From contig JAFSMP010000048.1 in the NCBI GenBank assembly GCA_017447875.1, positions 1 through 32,782 on the forward strand: a DNA stretch of 32,782 nt, in the 5' to 3' direction. Positions 29,801-32,782 of the stretch are shown one piece after another (within the stretch, counting starts at the first letter, position 1; each line of letters begins with the position of its first letter). The DNA comes from Paludibacteraceae bacterium. GTDB lineage: Bacteria; Bacteroidota; Bacteroidia; Bacteroidales; Paludibacteraceae. Under the pieces are notes generated by a model. It was given only the letters and a program-made list of their open reading frames with translations. It did no database searches and was not told where the DNA came from. Both the position numbers and the translations under genes were made by a program.

Positions 29801-31381
29801 AACCACTGGACCTCGGCTGTCCTCACCGACCTCGACGGAACGGCAACCGGTAAGGTCGTCGTAGGTGGTCATAAAGGCTTTACCTATGTGCTCGTTCGGG
29901 CAGCGGCGAAGAACGCGTCGCTCACCTTGCCGTGGACCGGAGCACGCTATACCATCCCTCATGACACCATCGTCTTGGATACCACCACCATCCGCTTCCC
30001 CAACGTGCATCTGGTCGATGAGGAAGGCAACAAAGTGGATCTGGACGGTGCCATCTACCACGAGCAGTTCCGTAATTTCGCCCTCGACCTGCATGTTGAT
30101 GCCCATAAGGCACTCGTCTTCGATAAGGAAGATGCAGGGGAGATGCTCCGCGGACATGTCTATGCCGACGGACATGTGGAGGTGTTCGGCGAAGAGAAAG
30201 ATCTGGCAGTCATCGCCGATGCCGTCACTACCCGTAACTCGCGGTTCCGGCTCTCCATCGATAATGTCGCTACCGCCAATGAATCGAACTTCATCCATTT
30301 TGTTCACCATGAGACCCAAGCCGACTCCGTGCCCGAGACCGATCTCGATAATATCGACCATGCACCGGTGACCTCTAAGATCAAGACTTTCGACCGCCTT
30401 GGCCGTTGTATGCTGCAACTCGGTATCGAGGTCAACCCGCAACTGCAGTTCCAACTCGTGCTCGGGGAGCGCAACGGCGATATGATCCAGGCGCAAGGAA
30501 ACGGTGCGCTCAAACTCCTCTACGACACGGAGACGGGCGACGTCAAACTGCTCGGTACCTACGATATCGAACGGGGTACGATGTCGTACACCGTCGCCAA
30601 TGCCATCCATAAGGAGTTCACGGTGGGCGAAGGATCGTCGATCATCTTCTCCGGTAACCCCAATAACCCGCAACTGAACGTCACCGCCAAGTACCGCGTC
30701 ACTGCGAACCTCAAGGACCTCTTCGGCGAAGAAGTGAACCAACTGGCAACCTCCCGAACCAACATACCGGTGCTCACCTGTATGCATATGACGGGATACC
30801 TCAATAACCCGACCCTCAGCTTCTCGCTCGAGTTCCCCAGTTCGGATCAGGCTATCCAGCAGCAGGTGCGCCAGGTCATCAACACCGACGAGATGCTCAT
30901 GCGTCAGGTGATCTACCTCCTCGTCTTCGGCCGGTTCTATACGCCCGAATATATCGCGAACGCCGAGCAGACCACACTCAACTCCACCTATTCGCTGCTC
31001 TCGTCCACCGTCACCAGCCAGATCAACGCGTGGTTATCTAAGTTGACGAACATGCTCACCCTCGGTGTGGCGATCCGTACTGAAGGAGAAGGACAACAGG
31101 CGTCGCAAGAGTACGAGGCGCAGTTCCAACTGCAACCCGTCGACCGTCTGGTTATCAACGGTAACTTCGGTTACCGCTATAACGATGTGTCCAACCAGCC
31201 TTTCTTCGGTGACCTTGATGTCGAACTGCTGCTCACCGAGGACGGACAATGGCGACTCAAAGGCTATACCCATACCGTCGATAAATACTCCTTGCGACAG
31301 GCTTCCACCATCCAAGGAGTCGGTTTCATGTGGAAAAAAGACTTCAACTGGCCGTCAGTCAAGCGCCGTGACAGCAAATAA
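26858..31381 (+). CDS. tamB: TamB/AsmA-like translocation and lipid-transport protein
   Basis: 1507 aa from ATG 26858, chosen because the earlier in-frame ATG lies in the promoter. One N-terminal membrane anchor (about 5-28, GYIISVILVSILLVGSMFVCV), then an AsmA-like start (VAIKDVFIEDQQHDTLFYAG) and a very long series of beta repeats forming the periplasm-spanning groove typical of TamB. The C-terminal DUF490 domain is recognisable: YDIERGTMSYTV, IIFSGNPNNPQLNVTAKYRV, GYLNNPTLSFSLEFPSSD, EMLMRQVIYLLVFGRF and a final beta region. The family helps move phospholipid to, or assemble proteins in, the outer membrane, in proteobacteria with TamA. No tamA-like gene is in the window. It is transcribed alone from its own promoter. 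Confidence 0.93.
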   Translation: MKRVGYIISVILVSILLVGSMFVCVLSSDRVETAAVNLVAEEFTRALGTQAKVGAMEYRFPARVAIKDVFIEDQQHDTLFYAGELYAAFRPIALFRNEIVFSGVRVKDVVANVYRYSNGTWNYAFLVPPPQEKEHNPFRSILSVRDIRLQNIRVRYESFYAHLDHADMDLRHLSTKALDAQINDIVLSMTRKGSKERFDLQSVQAHLIVNDTIVTMPTMTASLPHSRLDMSGIEVHFPSADTLNLDSAAHDIKMGLMFHEARLVPADIALFVPRVSRLNRAITLNGAVTGTLDSLAFESIALRYDGKTVLEGNVSAVGMPDINRTYLRANLTDFQTNAAQLQDFLSRLNGRPVTLPAAAYRLGTVRYRGLAEGRLENLTLHGAFRTSLGTITTDGTFRSDSILEHMTYNARVVGRRFQLGRMINHAPLGSVTVDVQSAGRIDTGEVRGGIKAHVRELTYKDYTYSDLHIDGHYDPNGYRGQFFVDDPHIAMFFNGVVDLSEQNPELNFNLRCEHFDMEPITDKEFVTRFNLAVDMSGSETDKISGYLVLDSLYVGTDHDTILMQQLTLLASGAVGHSKSFTLRSDYLQAHFDGVFRYKDLVPAAQQLIHYYLPSAVLAPKQPWEPVSFAMRADGERLRDIQRLFIAPLTLSDHPTFTASAYVGPNVEPEVDVHFFAPGVRAGSTPVHDLTLTLNTIDTLRHAGAKGSGLALSISAEAMQLHTVFSSLAFHDTLLTHLTVRQQAQMDELLPEGWRSLSPRELQRALSDDLSQKERKRVLLSAQRAGNYGGDLKLLTHFSRYNKRPLIDMHLLPGTLLLRDSLYSLAESRITYCAADTTLQVDHFAFEGGGVHVRANGFASTNPLDTLAVALQKIDASYVVPFLLPVQTIMFNGLLSGEADITGVFSKPQVDTKIHIDSMGLNNVYFGEAEVDLHITDSLAFHADVYDRPDHKRVNLDGKALFNGIGTWNLDMQADQVPLSFVNHWTSAVLTDLDGTATGKVVVGGHKGFTYVLVRAAAKNASLTLPWTGARYTIPHDTIVLDTTTIRFPNVHLVDEEGNKVDLDGAIYHEQFRNFALDLHVDAHKALVFDKEDAGEMLRGHVYADGHVEVFGEEKDLAVIADAVTTRNSRFRLSIDNVATANESNFIHFVHHETQADSVPETDLDNIDHAPVTSKIKTFDRLGRCMLQLGIEVNPQLQFQLVLGERNGDMIQAQGNGALKLLYDTETGDVKLLGTYDIERGTMSYTVANAIHKEFTVGEGSSIIFSGNPNNPQLNVTAKYRVTANLKDLFGEEVNQLATSRTNIPVLTCMHMTGYLNNPTLSFSLEFPSSDQAIQQQVRQVINTDEMLMRQVIYLLVFGRFYTPEYIANAEQTTLNSTYSLLSSTVTSQINAWLSKLTNMLTLGVAIRTEGEGQQASQEYEAQFQLQPVDRLVINGNFGYRYNDVSNQPFFGDLDVELLLTEDGQWRLKGYTHTVDKYSLRQASTIQGVGFMWKKDFNWPSVKRRDSK

Positions 31382-31460
31382 CCACTTTCTCTGTACGCGC
31401 GCACGCGCTCGTTCCTTATAATTATAAATAATAAAGAGCGCACGACAGCGCCGAACCCGC

Positions 31461-31510
31461 TTTTTGCCCTTTTTGCCTAAAAATGCCTAAAATGGCCTAA
31501 AAATGCCTAA
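31461..31510. repeat. Decamer array upstream of the rRNA operon (core TGCCTAA)
   Basis: Five 10-nt units with the core TGCCTAA (first one TGCCCT), spaced 9-10 bp, roughly one helical turn, so all copies face the same side of the DNA. It ends about 75 nt upstream of the rRNA -33 box. Confidence 0.8.
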
Positions 31511-31546
31511 AAAATTTCCCTATTGATTTTCAGCACTTTAGGCAAC

Positions 31547-31574
31547 AAAATGCATATAGGGGTGCATTTTTTTT
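31547..31574 (+). terminator. Rho-independent terminator before the rRNA promoter
   Basis: AAAATGCA (31547-31554), loop TATAGGGG, TGCATTTT (31563-31570), then TTTT. It would isolate the rRNA promoter from tamB readthrough. Confidence 0.82.
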
Positions 31575-31582
31575 GAAAAATA

Positions 31583-31614
31583 TTTGGTCATGTCAAAAAA
31601 AAGCAGTACCTTTG
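31583..31614 (+). promoter_or_regulatory. rRNA operon promoter
   Basis: TTTG (31583-31586), 20 nt, TACCTTTG (31607-31614). Start predicted near 31621, about 255 nt before the mature 16S 5' end. This is the only promoter here whose -33 box does not continue as GCAT/GCGT/TGCAT (it reads TTTGGTCATG). Confidence 0.85.
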
Positions 31615-31620
31615 CACTCG

Positions 31621-31875
31621 CTTTTGAGAAACAAGTGTGTTTCGATTTTCTACCGGAGGCCCGGACATTAAAATTCAGATTCACCTACGTGGACCTAATT
31701 TTTTTGCGCCAAACCGAAGGATAGACGAAGCGAATTGAAAGATTGATACAATTAGTGTAGTACAAGAACGAATATTGAGTGCATCGACCATACATGGTCG
31801 ATCATTCGCGAAGTTCCCAAACAATTCTACACTTTAATAAATCGGTTATTCTGAGCTATCTTATAAATTTCTTTT
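31621..31875 (+). other. rRNA leader
   Basis: No coding frame. It contains a hairpin ATCGACCA (31783-31790) / TGGTCGAT (31795-31802), which sits inside an outer CGAAT/ATTCG pairing, and a sequence ACACTTTAATAAAT (about 31832-31845) loosely like the antitermination boxA. The stem that would pair with sequence after the 16S gene cannot be checked because the window ends. Confidence 0.6.
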
Positions 31876-32782
31876 ACAACGAAGAGTTTGATCCTGGCTC
31901 AGGATGAACGCTAGCGACAGGCCTAACACATGCAAGTCGAGGGGCAGCGCGGGAGAAGCTTGCTTTTCCTGGCGGCGACCGGCGCACGGGTGCGTAACAG
32001 GTGTGCAATCTGTCCTATACCGGGGCATAGCCCAGCGAAAGTTGGATTAATTCTCCATGTGAGCGAGTGCCGCATGACACACGCTTGAAACGTAAGGGTA
32101 TAGGGTGAGCACGCTTCTGATTAGATAGTTGGTGGGGTAACGGCTCACCAAGTCGACGATCAGTAGGGGTTCTGAGAGGAAGGTCCCCCACATTGGAACT
32201 GAGACACGGTCCAAACTCCTACGGGAGGCAGCAGTGAGGAATATTGGTCAATGGGCGAGAGCCTGAACCAGCCAAGTAGCGTGCAGGATGACGGCCCTAT
32301 GGGTTGTAAACTGCTTTTATACGGGGATAAAGTGAGGGACGTGTCCCTTTTTGTAGGTACCGTATGAATAAGGACCGGCTAATTCCGTGCCAGCAGCCGC
32401 GGTAATACGGAAGGTCCGGGCGTTATCCGGATTTATTGGGTTTAAAGGGAGCGCAGGCCGAAGGTTAAGCGTGACGTGAAATGTAGCCGCTCAACGGCTG
32501 AACTGCGTCGCGAACTGGCTTTCTTGAGTGAGTTCGATGTAGGCGGAATTCGTGGTGTAGCGGTGAAATGCTTAGATATCACGAAGAACTCCGATTGCGA
32601 AGGCAGCCTACAAGGCCTTTACTGACGCTAAAGCTCGAAGGTGCGGGTATCGAACAGGATTAGATACCCTGGTAGTCCGCACGGTAAACGATGGATGCCC
32701 GCTGTCGGCGATACAATGTCGGCGGCCAAGCGAAAGCGTTAAGCATCCCACCTGGGGAGTACGCCGGCAACGGTGAAACTCA
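31876..32782 (+). rRNA. rrs: 16S ribosomal RNA, 5' portion (cut by window end)
   Basis: GAAGAGTTTGATCCTGGCTC near 31881 is the universal 5' region (27F site); CTACGGGAGGCAGCAG (about 32219), GTGCCAGCAGCCGCGGTAA (about 32387) and GATTAGATACCCTGGTAG (about 32659) are conserved sites in the right order and spacing. The window stops in the AAACTCA site (E. coli about 907), so roughly 60% of the gene is present. The short V3 region and the sequence AATATTGGTCAATGGGCGAG fit Bacteroidales. The mature 5' end is placed by analogy with E. coli, plus or minus a few nt. Confidence 0.97.

Larger units (their letters stand above)
31382..31582. other. Intergenic region between tamB and the rRNA promoter
   Basis: No gene seen. 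It contains the inverted repeat GCGCTC (31405-31410) / GAGCGC (31436-31441) around the 12-bp palindrome TTATAATTATAA (31416-31427), a possible tamB terminator without a T-run; a decamer array (31461-31510); an inverted copy of its core, TTTAGGCA (31537-31544); and the terminator at 31547-31574. Confidence 0.6.

Noticed and set aside
31621-31875. tRNA gene in the rRNA leader
   Set aside because: No cloverleaf or T-loop GTTCGA signature was found; the hairpin at 31783 is a simple stem-loop.

Overview
The window comes from a member of the Bacteroidota, most likely the order Bacteroidales. Four things point there: the partial 16S rRNA at the right end reads as Bacteroidales by eye; every promoter I could recognise has the Bacteroidota layout (TTTG near -33 and TAnnTTTG near -7) instead of -35/-10 boxes; there are huge secreted proteins with List-Bact-type repeats; and there is a DUF4861 lipoprotein and a Bacteroidota-type TamB. 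Nothing looks like a phage, plasmid, CRISPR array or insertion sequence.

Layout. Positions 1-12569 (+) hold two tandem modules, each a giant secreted multidomain protein (the first cut by the window edge, the second 2034 aa) followed by a small protein with a membrane segment at each end and a shared C-terminal P-(L/I)-G-D + hydrophobic + basic tail. Positions 12566-22215 (-) hold one tightly overlapping six-gene operon, potA-potB-potC-potD-TPR protein-outer-membrane barrel, read from a promoter at 22259-22290; PotC carries an unusual N-terminal periplasmic domain and PotA a duplicated C-terminal domain. Positions 22222-22488 (-) hold a tiny lipoprotein gene whose frame runs through its own terminator. 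Then come a DUF4861 lipoprotein (+) and efp (-), convergent around a strong terminator. From a divergent promoter shared with efp runs marC-type, rpiB, radical SAM/SPASM and metallo-beta-lactamase-fold genes (24195-26797, +), then tamB (26858-31381, +) from its own promoter, then the promoter, leader and first ~907 nt of a 16S rRNA gene.

Two patterns run through the whole window. First, about a dozen loci carry a short degenerate tandem array, usually of about five units of 7 nt (also 8, 9 or 10 nt), each with its own unit sequence. They lie in gene junctions, signal-peptide codons, protein linkers and untranslated regions. Second, nine promoters have exactly 20 nt between TTTG/CTTG and TAnnTTTG, and most extend the -33 box into a TTTGCATATATGCAA-like palindrome. 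Two of them are fused to the terminator of the preceding gene. The array pattern and the giant/small paired module are the best candidates for undescribed biology here. All calls were made by reading the sequence; no database search was run.
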